Source of the DNA: Limosilactobacillus viscerum
GTDB lineage: Bacteria > Bacillota > Bacilli > Lactobacillales > Lactobacillaceae
Direction: 5' to 3'
Assembly (NCBI RefSeq): GCF_947387525.1
Contig: NZ_CANDNW010000002.1
Coordinates: 62,001 to 126,000, forward strand
Length of the DNA: 64,000 nt
The position numbers were made by a program, and so were the translations under genes. Each line of letters begins with the position of its first letter. The stretch's first letter is position 1. Shown here one piece after another: positions 9,112 through 17,227 of the stretch. The notes beneath the pieces are model-generated. The model saw nothing but the letters and a program-made list of their open reading frames with translations. It ran no database searches and was not told where the DNA came from.

Positions 9112-9154
9112 AACAAAAAAGGTGCTAACGCATAATTTGTTAACACCTTTTTTA
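9112..9154. terminator. Symmetrical terminator hairpin AAAAAAGGTG(C)TAAC/GTTAACACCTTTTTT
   Basis: The stem has an A tract on one side and a T tract on the other, so it can end transcripts from either strand. It is the last hairpin of the palindrome array that follows gtfA on the minus strand. Confidence 0.75.
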
Positions 9155-9164
9155 ATGTTGTGCA

Positions 9165-9437
9165 TACGGCCCTCTAAAAGGCCGCTCCGCACTTTTTTAG
9201 TAGACGTGCTACGCGGCCGAGGGCTAGAGTCTAACAGAAAAAAGACGCCAACGCATCCGCGTTACCGCCTTTTTCCACGTTAGCCAACCGCCTCCTTAAA
9301 GGCCGCTCCGCACTTTTTTAGTAGACGTGCTGCGCGACCGAGGGCTAGAGTCTAACAGAAAAAAGACGCCAACGCATCCGCGTTACCGCCTTTTTCCATG
9401 TTAGTCTTACGCCCTCTTTAAAGGCCGCTCCGCACTT
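9165..9437. repeat. Tandem array of 121-122 bp nested palindromes (two full units plus a partial third)
   Basis: GGCCGCTCCGCACTTTT recurs at 9180, 9301 and 9423. The sequence between is almost identical, including CTAACAGAAAAAAGACGCC and GTTACCGCCTTTTTCC. Each interval from one GTGC to the next GCAC (9206-9313 and 9327-9435) is a nested palindrome. The outer arm GTGC-GCGGCC-GAGGGC pairs with GCCTC-GGCCGC-GCAC, a middle arm is CTAACA/TGTTAG, and an inner arm is AAAAAG-CG-AACGC/GCGTT-CG-CTTTTT. The inner hairpin has A and T tracts like a bidirectional terminator. The array directly abuts the stop codon of gtfA. No open frame of note lies in it. Confidence 0.85.
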
Positions 9438-10895
9438 TTATTTTTGTTCCATCACCTTTTCACCGTTTGCGGTAACAGTGAAGGTCTTGTTTGCTGCGTC
9501 TGCTTCCAGTACTGCGACGTTTGCGCCGTCCTTGTCCTTCCGCGTGATCTTGATCGTGGTTTCGCTTGGCGTTTCAACGTCAATTGAACCATCTAAGTCA
9601 AAGGCAGCAAACTTGTTCCGCCATGATAATAACTTCAGTAGGTTAGCAACAACTGGCCGTTGTACTTCCTTTGCTACTTCTTCCTTACTGTAGTAGTGAC
9701 GGTTGATGTTCCGGCCTTCCTTGGTCTTTTCCAGCAATTCAAGGTCGTTTGAACCTGCCAACAGCCCAACATAGTAAACCATTGGAATACCAGGAGCAAA
9801 GATTTGGAATGCCCGAGCCAGCAAGTATGACTTGTCATTGTCACCTAATGCTGAGTAGTAAGTAGAGTTAATTTGGTAAATGTCCAGGTTGTGGTATTCA
9901 GCACTGGAGTACTTCCGCTTAACGTTAGCACCAACCTTGTATAATTCGTTTGATGCGTACTTGATTTCATCATCAGTCAAGATGTCCTTAGCGTCAACAA
10001 CACCAATTCCATCGTGAGTATCAAGCGTGGTGAATTGCTTCATTGGGCTAATCTTTAACCAGTGGGCCAAGCGGTTGGTCTTACCAGAGTACAAGGTGTA
10101 CAGGGTCGTCATTGGCAGGGTGAAGTCGTAAATGAAGAAGTTGTGTTGAGAAATCTTTTGTGGAATCGTGTAGTGTTCGTGGATTTCAGGCAGGATGATA
10201 GCCTTGTATGGTGCCAGAATGTCTTGAACCTTGTTTAAGAGGTCCCAGATTTCTGGTTCAACGAAGAAGTCATTCGTACCAACCTTCTTAACAGCATATG
10301 CAAAGGCATCCAGACGGATCATGTCGGCACCGTGCTTAACCATGTCGATCAGAGTTTCCTTGAAGAATTCGTTAGCTACCTTGCTCTTAACGTTGATGTC
10401 GATTTGTTCTTCACCAAACGTGTTCCAGAGGTGTTCCTTCGTACCATCATCAAAGTCAATTTCTTGTTCAGGAGCCTTATCCTTCCGCTTGTAAATCAGG
10501 TCGATGTCCTTTTGGGTTGGACGGTCCTTACCAGCCTTTTCCCAGAACTTTTCCCAACGGATGAAGAAGTCGTTGTACTTAGAGTCATCATGCTTCTTCT
10601 TGAAGTCTTGGTACATTACTGACTTCTTGGAAATGTGGTTGATCATGAAGTCAAACATCAGGTAGTAGTCTTCACCTAATGCTTCAACGTCGTCCCAGTT
10701 ACCAAAAGCTGAGTCAACAACGTCGTAACGGTATGGTGCAAAACCACGGTCACCAGTTGATGGGAAGAATGGCAGCAAGTGAACACCACCAATTGCGTCG
10801 CCAATGTAGTTCTTTAATACTTCATGAGTTTCCTTAATGTTTTTACCCATTGAGTCAGAATAGGTGATTAACATTGCTTTGTTTTGAATTGGCAT
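9438..10895 (-). CDS. gtfA: Sucrose phosphorylase (GH13 subfamily 18)
   Basis: A 485-residue retaining GH13 enzyme that converts sucrose and phosphate to glucose-1-phosphate and fructose. Landmarks are [15 protein letters not shown] at the start and the [18 protein letters not shown] loop near residue 50. The nucleophile is in [14 protein letters not shown] (near residue 195), the acid/base in ILPEIHEHY (near 238), and the transition-state aspartate in TLDTHDGIG (near 295). Length is standard for lactobacillar GtfA. GGAGG stands before the ATG. It follows the MFS gene by 20 bases and probably shares its promoter, so it would process sucrose imported as such. Confidence 0.95.
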   Translation of the reverse strand: MPIQNKAMLITYSDSMGKNIKETHEVLKNYIGDAIGGVHLLPFFPSTGDRGFAPYRYDVVDSAFGNWDDVEALGEDYYLMFDFMINHISKKSVMYQDFKKKHDDSKYNDFFIRWEKFWEKAGKDRPTQKDIDLIYKRKDKAPEQEIDFDDGTKEHLWNTFGEEQIDINVKSKVANEFFKETLIDMVKHGADMIRLDAFAYAVKKVGTNDFFVEPEIWDLLNKVQDILAPYKAIILPEIHEHYTIPQKISQHNFFIYDFTLPMTTLYTLYSGKTNRLAHWLKISPMKQFTTLDTHDGIGVVDAKDILTDDEIKYASNELYKVGANVKRKYSSAEYHNLDIYQINSTYYSALGDNDKSYLLARAFQIFAPGIPMVYYVGLLAGSNDLELLEKTKEGRNINRHYYSKEEVAKEVQRPVVANLLKLLSWRNKFAAFDLDGSIDVETPSETTIKITRKDKDGANVAVLEADAANKTFTVTANGEKVMEQK

Positions 10896-10915
10896 AAGAT
10901 AAAACCTCCAATAAA

Positions 10916-12138
10916 TTAGTTAGCTTTTTGAGCATTGTGACGGGTAGCAAAGAAAATAACTAATGCGATGACGATTAAAGCGACACCGTAAACGGGGAAT
11001 GGTGCAGCTAAGCCCATTCCGCTGGTTGGTTGACCCAGCAAGTGGTTAGTCCATTCTGCAATCGTTGGAGAGAAGAATGAACCAAAGTTAAAACCAATCA
11101 GGCAAAGTGAAGTAACGAGCGGTTGCCGGTTTGCTGGAGCAAGATCTGGCAACAGGTTGAAAATCAACGGAGAAACAAGTTGCAGTGGGAAACCAATTAA
11201 GAGTAGCCCGATGACCATCATCACAAAGTTATGACCAGCAAAGCCAAACAAGAAGTTAGATAAGGCCATCAGTCCTAGGCCAAGATAGACGGTCCCAAAG
11301 CCGAGGCGTTTTTGAATGGCACCATAGAAAATACCACCAAGTGTGGCCCCAATCAGCATCAACGATAAGAACATGGATGAACCAGTGTAATGGCTACCGT
11401 TGATGGCAACAGATAAGCCAGGGAAACGATTTTCCATCCCCACATAGTCTACAACTAATAGGAAGGCAAAGAGTACCAATAAGTACACAACTGGACTAAT
11501 CTTGGTAATTTTTTCACCCTTCTCTTCGCCAAGTTCATCACCCAGGTCGTCTTCGTCAACATTATCATCCTGAACCTTACTGTCATCGGGAACCCGGACA
11601 GCGAAGAAGAAGAGAACAACAAATGCCAGCAAGTAAACGGCAAACGAGCCATGCCAGCCGAGAAAGCTGAGCAGCAGTCCCGCAACAGTTAAGGTGCAGG
11701 CTTGACCGATTTGTTCGGCTGCGGCACGCCAACCAAGCATTTGTGCCCGGACACCGCCTTCGTACCAGACGGAAATCATTGAAATAGCTTGTGAGTTGTA
11801 TAAACCATAACCAGCACCCAAAACTAGTCGGGAAATTAAGATGGTTGTGTAATTGCTGACAAACATTGGAATGATCCCAGCCAGGCCGACAATTGTTACC
11901 CCGGCCATGATGATTTTCTTATCCGAAATGTGGAACCATTCCTGGATTAGTGGTGAGAGAACCACGAAGATCATGACAGCAAATGACGGGGTGGTAACCA
12001 GGTACTCAGATTGCGTCTGGCTAATATTCAGGCGGCCTTTAATTGAGGGAGGGAACCCTGAATGGCATAAGCACTGGTAACCATAAATGAAACAGAGAGG
12101 AACGCAAGCTTAGTAACGATTGAATTCTTATTATTCAT
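10916..12138 (-). pseudogene. MFS transporter gene broken by a one-base frameshift
   Basis: The 3' part (10916-11974 from an internal ATG) encodes about 350 residues of a twelve-segment major facilitator: RLVLGAGYGLYNSQAISMIS, an acidic central loop DDNVDEDDLGDELGEEKGE, then six more segments. The true N-terminus lies upstream at ATG 12138, reading MNNKNSIVTKLAFLSVSFMV through IQGSLP. It then runs into a stop because one base is missing within about 12045-12055 (the GAGGGAGGG tract on the plus strand). Shifting frame there restores SIKGRLNISQTQSEYLVTTP joined to FAVMIF. The total is 1223 bases, one short of a multiple of three. Its place ahead of gtfA suggests a sucrose or related sugar carrier. 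Decay, a sequencing error or phase variation are all possible. Confidence 0.85.
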
Positions 12139-12170
12139 AAGTTTCGGTATCACTTTCTAAATAGTTTTGC

Positions 12171-12233
12171 TAAACGTTTAATATTTATCTGTGACCATAA
12201 TATACATCCTTCACGATTTATTGTCAAACGTTT
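12171..12233 (-). promoter_or_regulatory. Promoter and paired LacI-type operators of the MFS-gtfA operon
   Basis: On the minus strand TTGACA (12227-12222) and TATATT (12204-12199) are separated by exactly 17 bases, a near-consensus sigma-A promoter. Two palindromic sites with the core AAACGTTT flank it: one at 12226-12233 overlapping the -35 box, the other TAAACGTTTA at 12171-12180 downstream of the start. Their centres are 54 bases apart. This is a typical arrangement for a LacI/ScrR-type repressor, but no such regulator gene is adjacent. Confidence 0.75.
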
Positions 12234-12440
12234 ATCAAAACTTTTTGGAATTGCTTTCATCCCCGCGAGATCAAATTAAAATGAAAAATACGATGAAAGC
12301 TTGTCAGGACAATGGTTACGGTTCCATCACAAAGCCTTGTGTAGTGGTGATCAATTGAGATAAAAATAAAGAAGGGGAGACAGAAGTCGGTTACGACTTC
12401 GTTTTTCGACGCGAAGCTAGCCTCTGGGAGCCCCCGCGAG
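12234..12440. other. Gene-free stretch between the MFS promoter and the aldo/keto reductase
   Basis: No convincing coding region. A small hairpin GAAGTC/GACTTC followed by GTTTTT at 12383-12406 resembles a plus-strand terminator or a remnant of one. The CCCCGCGAG words at about 12261 and 12432 are alike but too short to mean much. Confidence 0.5.
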
Positions 12441-12492
12441 CACAAATAGAGGTCTAGAATTCGTCTTTGACGGGCTCTAGACCTCATTTGTG
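12441..12492. terminator. Terminator/repeat, copy 2 of the GAGGTCCAGA family
   Basis: CACAAATAGAGGTCTAGA ... TCTAGACCTCATTTGTG is a long hairpin downstream of the aldo/keto reductase on the minus strand. It matches the hairpins at 2013 and 59378, with compensating changes on both arms (GGTCTAGA for GGTCCAGA). Confidence 0.75.
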
Positions 12493-12550
12493 TACCGCGC
12501 TGTTCGATTTTTATCTATATAAAAGGACTTATGTCACGGCCCCAAAGAAA

Positions 12551-13393
12551 TTAGTATTGTTGGTTGTATTCATAAACCAGTTCAGGTTCATCGCCGGTCC
12601 GTTGGTACTTGTTTAGGGCATTAATCTTTTCCATTTCGGCGGATGAAAGTTTAAAGTCATAGATGTCGGCATTTTGCGCAATCCGTGCTTCGTGGACGGA
12701 CTTAGGGATGAATGATACGCCGCATTGGAGGTGCCAACGTAGAATAACCTGGGCAGTTGACTTTCCATGAGCAGCGGCAATTTCTTTCAAAACATCTTCA
12801 CCAAGAACGGCTCCCCGGCCAAGTGGACTCCATGCTTGGGTAATAATATGGTGTTCCTGGTTGAACTTGAGCAGTGGCTTTTGGGTGAGCAGTGGGTGTA
12901 ATTCAACCTGGTCCACTACCGGCATTTCATTTGCCTGCGTTGCAAGGTATTGCAGGTGGATCATTTCAAAGTTGCTGACCCCGATTGACTTGGTGAGCCC
13001 TTCCTTCTTCATGTCTTCAAAGGCCTGCCAGGTTTCAAAGAAGGACCGTTCAATTGGCCAGTGGACAAGTAACAGGTCAACATAGTCCATCTGGAGCTTC
13101 TTTAATGACTCCTTAACTGAAGCAATTGCTTTGTCATATCCCTGATTTTCTTCAGCCACCTTAGTAGTAACAAAAATTTGGTCTCGTGGAATATCAAGTT
13201 GCTTAAACGCTGTACCGACTGCGTCTTCATTACCATATAGTTGTGCAGTATCAAAAAGCCGGTAGCCATCATTGTAGGCGTTTTGAATAGCGTCATTCAT
13301 TGTCTGCTGGCCATCAACTTTGTAAAGGCCAAAACCTTCTTGCGGCATTTGGTTCCCATCAGCAAGGGTTAAGTAGTTATCCTTAATTGACAT
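12551..13393 (-). CDS. Aldo/keto reductase (2,5-diketo-D-gluconate reductase-like)
   Basis: A 280-residue NADPH-dependent TIM-barrel oxidoreductase. The family motif GYRLFDTAQLYGNEDAVG contains the catalytic Asp and Tyr (residues 43-60). The Lys is in IFVTTKVAEEN and the His in VDLLLVHWPIE (about 108). SNFEM and the C-terminal cofactor segment FIPKSVHEARIAQN follow. AGGAGG precedes the ATG. Substrate is unknown; such enzymes reduce aldehydes and keto sugars. It is monocistronic on sequence evidence. Confidence 0.9.
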   Translation of the reverse strand: MSIKDNYLTLADGNQMPQEGFGLYKVDGQQTMNDAIQNAYNDGYRLFDTAQLYGNEDAVGTAFKQLDIPRDQIFVTTKVAEENQGYDKAIASVKESLKKLQMDYVDLLLVHWPIERSFFETWQAFEDMKKEGLTKSIGVSNFEMIHLQYLATQANEMPVVDQVELHPLLTQKPLLKFNQEHHIITQAWSPLGRGAVLGEDVLKEIAAAHGKSTAQVILRWHLQCGVSFIPKSVHEARIAQNADIYDFKLSSAEMEKINALNKYQRTGDEPELVYEYNQQY

Positions 13394-13459
13394 TACGGTA
13401 CCTCCTATTAATCTATACGGCTATTTTAGCACGTTCTTACTTATAGTAATAGAAAACAA

Positions 13460-13502
13460 AAGGGAGCAGGATAGAAGTCGTAGTCGGCTCTTATCCTACT
13501 CC
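13460..13502. terminator. Bidirectional hairpin between the aldo/keto reductase and the serine hydrolase
   Basis: GGAGCAGGATAGAAG ... CTTATCCTACTCC with a preceding A-rich stretch. It sits just downstream of the serine hydrolase on the minus strand. Confidence 0.65.
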
Positions 13503-13515
13503 ACATCCATTAAAG

Positions 13516-14304
13516 TTATTGCATTAAGCTTTTTGTAACCCGCGCAAGCTGTTCGATCGTCTGCTGCCCTGTCTGCATGGTTGAATTCTTGTCGGTATAA
13601 ATGGCAATCGTATAGTCGGTCCCGTTGCTATTTTTAACGTAACCAATACTATTGACCATCCACTTTGAGCTACCGTAATCGAGCCACCCATTCTTGATCG
13701 CGAAGTGGTTGCTGTCGGCAGAAATCCCCCAGCTTTGGTCCGCATCAACATTACTCATCAGGCCGCCAATTAAATTTTGGTCCTGACTAGAAAGCAGTTT
13801 CGACTTGTAGAAAATATTGTTCAGCAATTTAACCTGATCCCGCGGGGTAGTGGTTGACAGTCCCCAATTTTTGCGGGCAACAGAGTCAGACATTCCGAAC
13901 TCATCAAAGGCCTTCTGAAGACCCTGCTGTTTACCTAAGTCATTAAATAGTAGTGTTGTAGAGGTGTTATCACTTTGTTCAATCATCGCCTTTGCTAAAT
14001 CATATTGGTGACTAGTAAGGCCGTTGGGTTGCTTAACCAGTAATCCCGCTAAAATAGTAACTTTAACGGTACTTGCTGTATGAAATTTGTGGCCGGGAGC
14101 ATTTGTTGCTGAATAAATATGGCGGGTCCGTGGGGAGTAAACCGCAATGGCAACATTGTCATTAGAGGTATAGATAACCTTATTCCACGCCCCCCTTAGT
14201 CTGCTACCAAGGGAACCATAACGGTGGATTCCCCAGATGGCAAGAACTATAAGAATAATTATGATCCAGATAGTGCGCTTACGCCGTTTTGACCTAGGCT
14301 TCAT
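13516..14304 (-). CDS. Membrane-anchored serine hydrolase of the class A beta-lactamase fold
   Basis: A 262-residue protein with a basic N-terminus (KPRSKRRKRT) and one membrane helix (about 12-25), so the catalytic part faces outward. Active-site motifs are STVK (SxxK, about 78-81), SDN (about 115-117) and KNG (about 205-207), the last replacing the usual KTG or KSG. Gram-positive lactobacilli carry several such proteins; their role is usually cell-wall related rather than drug hydrolysis. AAAGGAG lies before the ATG. It is divergent from dacA, another wall enzyme. Confidence 0.82.
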   Translation of the reverse strand: MKPRSKRRKRTIWIIIILIVLAIWGIHRYGSLGSRLRGAWNKVIYTSNDNVAIAVYSPRTRHIYSATNAPGHKFHTASTVKVTILAGLLVKQPNGLTSHQYDLAKAMIEQSDNTSTTLLFNDLGKQQGLQKAFDEFGMSDSVARKNWGLSTTTPRDQVKLLNNIFYKSKLLSSQDQNLIGGLMSNVDADQSWGISADSNHFAIKNGWLDYGSSKWMVNSIGYVKNSNGTDYTIAIYTDKNSTMQTGQQTIEQLARVTKSLMQ

Positions 14305-14496
14305 TCTGAAACTCTCCTTTAATTAAAAATGCACGTAAGTACAATAATACAATGAATACTGAAAAAATAAAGCGGTTAGGCCGAAACTTAACCAAGCCTT
14401 TGAATTCTAAATTTGTTAACAAATCGTTATGTTCAAACGCTGCTTTTTCCGCTATGATAGTTGGGTATAACAAAAGGAGTAATTAACTGAAAGAGT

Positions 14497-15744
14497 ATGA
14501 AAAAAGTAAAGAGCTTCATTATTAAATGTTTACTGTTAATACTTAGTTTGAATATGAGCTTGCTTGGTCTGGGGGGACTAGTTAAGGCTGATAGCAATTC
14601 TTTCTACCAAATGAAGGCACGTTCAGCGTACGCAATTGATGCTGACAGTGGCCAGGTTTTATATGAAAAGAATGCGAAGAAGACTTACCCAATTGCCTCG
14701 GTTACCAAAATCGTTACCCTAGCGGTGATTGAACAAGATATTCGTGACCACAAGCTTAGCTGGAACCAAAAGATTACAATTAGCCCGGACGTTGCTCAGA
14801 TGGCCAATGATCCTCGCTGCTCTAACGTTCAGTTAAATGCTGGCGAAAAGTATACCGTCAAGCAATTAGTAGACTCAATGATGCTAGTTTCAGCGGATGG
14901 CAGTACCGAAGCCTTGGCATTAGCTGATGCCGGCAGTACCGCTGCTTTTAATAAGAAAATGCAACAGTTAGTAAGAAAAGCCGGGGTAACTGACGCCAAA
15001 ATTTACAACATGGTTGGGCTACCCAATAGCTTCATGGGCGTTCACTCGTTGAAGGGTGTTGATAAGGATGCCGAAAACCTCTTTTCCGCCCGTGACCTCG
15101 CTTTAATTTCAAAGTACGTGATTGCCAAGTACCCAGAAACCTTAAAGATTACTTCGACCAAGTTTGCCGACTTTGATGTCAGCAAGAACCAGAAGGAGCA
15201 CATGGTCAACATCAATTCACTGTTGCCACAAAATGGTGCCGCCCCAAAGGATTGGAATGTTGACGGCCTTAAGACAGGGAACACCGATGAGGCGGGCAAG
15301 TGCATCGTTTCAACTGGTACTTACAATGGTCGCCGGGTAATCGTTGTTGCACTGCATACTAAGGGCGACTGGAACGACCAGTCGAAGATGCAAAAGGAGT
15401 TCTATGAGGCACTCTCAAATGGTTACCAGGTGGTTCCATTAACTAGTATCAAGGCATTGCCGAAGAATTTACGGACATACCACGTTGTTCATGCCAAAAA
15501 GCAGCATTCAACTGGCGTCAAGCTGACCGCACCGACAGCAGTCTGGTTGCCGAAGAACACCAACTGGCAGCAGGCAAAGCCTAGTTTCCAGCTTGACCAC
15601 CAACACAAGTCAATGACCGGACAGCTGGAAGCACCGCTTAAGAAGGGTGAAAAGGTAGGCTGGATCAATATCCACCCGGCAGGAATGCCAACGATGAAAA
15701 TTCCAGTTCAGTCAACAAAGACCATTCAAAAGACATTGTTCTAA
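14497..15744 (+). CDS. dacA: Serine-type D-alanyl-D-alanine carboxypeptidase (low-molecular-weight PBP)
   Basis: A 415-residue secreted or membrane-associated penicillin-binding protein that trims the terminal D-Ala from peptidoglycan stem peptides. A signal segment covers residues 1-32 (KCLLLILSLNMSLLGLGGLVKA). The peptidase S11 core has SVTK (S68/K71), an SxN-equivalent reading SAD (about 132-134) instead of SAN or SGN, and KTGNTDEAG (about 257). A C-terminal beta domain (about 320-410) ends in a short hydrophilic tail. The ribosome binding site AAAGGAG is unusually far (about 18 bases) from the ATG, but an in-frame TGA just upstream excludes a longer start. Confidence 0.9.
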   Translation: MKKVKSFIIKCLLLILSLNMSLLGLGGLVKADSNSFYQMKARSAYAIDADSGQVLYEKNAKKTYPIASVTKIVTLAVIEQDIRDHKLSWNQKITISPDVAQMANDPRCSNVQLNAGEKYTVKQLVDSMMLVSADGSTEALALADAGSTAAFNKKMQQLVRKAGVTDAKIYNMVGLPNSFMGVHSLKGVDKDAENLFSARDLALISKYVIAKYPETLKITSTKFADFDVSKNQKEHMVNINSLLPQNGAAPKDWNVDGLKTGNTDEAGKCIVSTGTYNGRRVIVVALHTKGDWNDQSKMQKEFYEALSNGYQVVPLTSIKALPKNLRTYHVVHAKKQHSTGVKLTAPTAVWLPKNTNWQQAKPSFQLDHQHKSMTGQLEAPLKKGEKVGWINIHPAGMPTMKIPVQSTKTIQKTLF

Positions 15745-15756
15745 CCTAATAAAATT

Positions 15757-15809
15757 AAGTCTTGTGTCATCATCCTAATGACTGTTAGTGATGACACAAG
15801 ACTTTTTTA
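15757..15809 (+). terminator. Intrinsic terminator after dacA
   Basis: AAGTCTTGTGTCATCA ... TGATGACACAAGACTTTTTT: a long, nearly perfect stem with a T tract. Confidence 0.9.
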
Positions 15810-15908
15810 ATTTTAATAGTAAATCCACTTTAAACAACCATTCCATGGTGCTATTATTAAAATTAAATTAGAAATTAATTAGAATTTTAATAAAGAGGCG
15901 GACGCAAT

Positions 15909-17207
15909 ATGGTTAATTTTTTGCTGGAACTCCTGATAATGGTGCTCCTGATTGTGTATGGGCTTCATATTGGTCGAGCGCTCGGTGGCTCTGTTCTTGC
16001 CATCCTCGGTGTCTTGATCATGGCATTTGTTTTTAAAGTTCAACCGGGGCAAATCCCAGTTAACGCGGTCCTCATTATTTTGTCAATCGCGGTTGCTGGT
16101 GGTGTCCTGGAGGTAACTGGGGGCCTGGAATACTTGGTTTATCTGGCTGAACGTCTAATTCGTCGCTGGCCCCACCTGGTTACCTTTCTTTCACCGTTGA
16201 TTATTTTTATCTTTGTTTTTGGGATTGGTACCAGTAATATTACCCTTTCACTTGAACCAGTGATTGCTGAGACCGCCAATGAAGCTAAAATTCGTCCACA
16301 ACGGCCGTTAGTTGCAAGTATTCATGCTGCGCAGTTTGCTCTTCTTTGTAGTCCAGCAGCTGCTTCGACCGCATTTATCATTACCCTATTAGGTGCACAC
16401 GGCGTCACTCTTCACCACTACTTATCAATTGTTTTACCAACTGCAATTATCAGTATTCTTGTATTGAGTGTTGTTATGACGCTATGGCACTTTAAGAGCA
16501 GTGATGCCGAGTTTATGAGTAAGGTTGATAAGAATGCTAAGTCCATTACGGAAAAGCAGGCAAGTGATTTTTCAACAGTCACCAAGCTCTCGGTTGTAAT
16601 TTTCCTGCTCGGTATTCTCTCCATCCTCTTACTCGGGATCTTTCCCCAAATAGGGCCGAGTTTTGACGTAAAGGGCAAGACCGTTCGACTGACAATGGAT
16701 GAAATTGTCATCCTCTTCATGTTCGCTTCTGCATCGCTAAATTTGATTATCTCAAAGATTGACTACCATCAAGTTTTCTTAAGTAAGATCGCCCGGTCAG
16801 CCTTTGGTGCGGCCCTAATCGTAATGGGTCCCGGCTGGCTCGGTGGAACCCTGTTCTCTAACCCGCAAAATATCAAGTTAGTGAAGGGGCTGGTTGGCAA
16901 CCTTGCTACCACTGCCAACTGGATTATTGTGCCAGTGATCATGCTGGTCGCAATGCTGTGTATTTCTCAGGCAGCCACTTCGGCAATTATTTTCCCTGTG
17001 GCCCTCAGCTTAGGAATTTCACCACTGTTCTTGGTTGCGGTTGTTCAGGCAGTTAACTTCAACTTTGGGATTCCGGCAATTCCTACAATTCTCTTTGCAG
17101 AAGAAATTGATAAAACCGGGAGCACGAAGCGGTATAGTTTCTTAATTCCAGGACTGATTGCGATGGTAACGTCGTTTATTGTCGGTTCCCTGTTTGCACG
17201 GATTTAG
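15909..17207 (+). CDS. Anaerobic C4-dicarboxylate transporter family protein (DcuA/DcuB type)
   Basis: A 432-residue polytopic protein of about eleven segments that aligns by eye to the Dcu family: GLEYLVYLAERLIRRWPHLVTFLSP, then ETANEAKIRPQRPLVASIHAAQFALLCSPAAASTAF. The arginine-proline motif and the SP-AA motif are family hallmarks. Dcu proteins exchange fumarate, malate, aspartate and succinate. Here the partner gene is an M20 deacylase 20 bases downstream, so an N-acyl amino acid or peptide-like dicarboxylate is also possible. The start has GAGGCGGACGCAAT ahead of the ATG. Confidence 0.75.
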   Translation: MVNFLLELLIMVLLIVYGLHIGRALGGSVLAILGVLIMAFVFKVQPGQIPVNAVLIILSIAVAGGVLEVTGGLEYLVYLAERLIRRWPHLVTFLSPLIIFIFVFGIGTSNITLSLEPVIAETANEAKIRPQRPLVASIHAAQFALLCSPAAASTAFIITLLGAHGVTLHHYLSIVLPTAIISILVLSVVMTLWHFKSSDAEFMSKVDKNAKSITEKQASDFSTVTKLSVVIFLLGILSILLLGIFPQIGPSFDVKGKTVRLTMDEIVILFMFASASLNLIISKIDYHQVFLSKIARSAFGAALIVMGPGWLGGTLFSNPQNIKLVKGLVGNLATTANWIIVPVIMLVAMLCISQAATSAIIFPVALSLGISPLFLVAVVQAVNFNFGIPAIPTILFAEEIDKTGSTKRYSFLIPGLIAMVTSFIVGSLFARI

Positions 17208-17227
17208 TAGGAAGGAAGCAATAAATT

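Noticed and set aside
9165-9437. CRISPR-like array from the repeated units
   Set aside because: Units are 121-122 bp and contiguous with no variable spacers; each is palindromic along its whole length.
12257-12487. A 76-codon minus-strand open frame between the MFS gene and the aldo/keto reductase
   Set aside because: It runs through the terminator hairpin, has no ribosome binding site and shows no protein-like composition.
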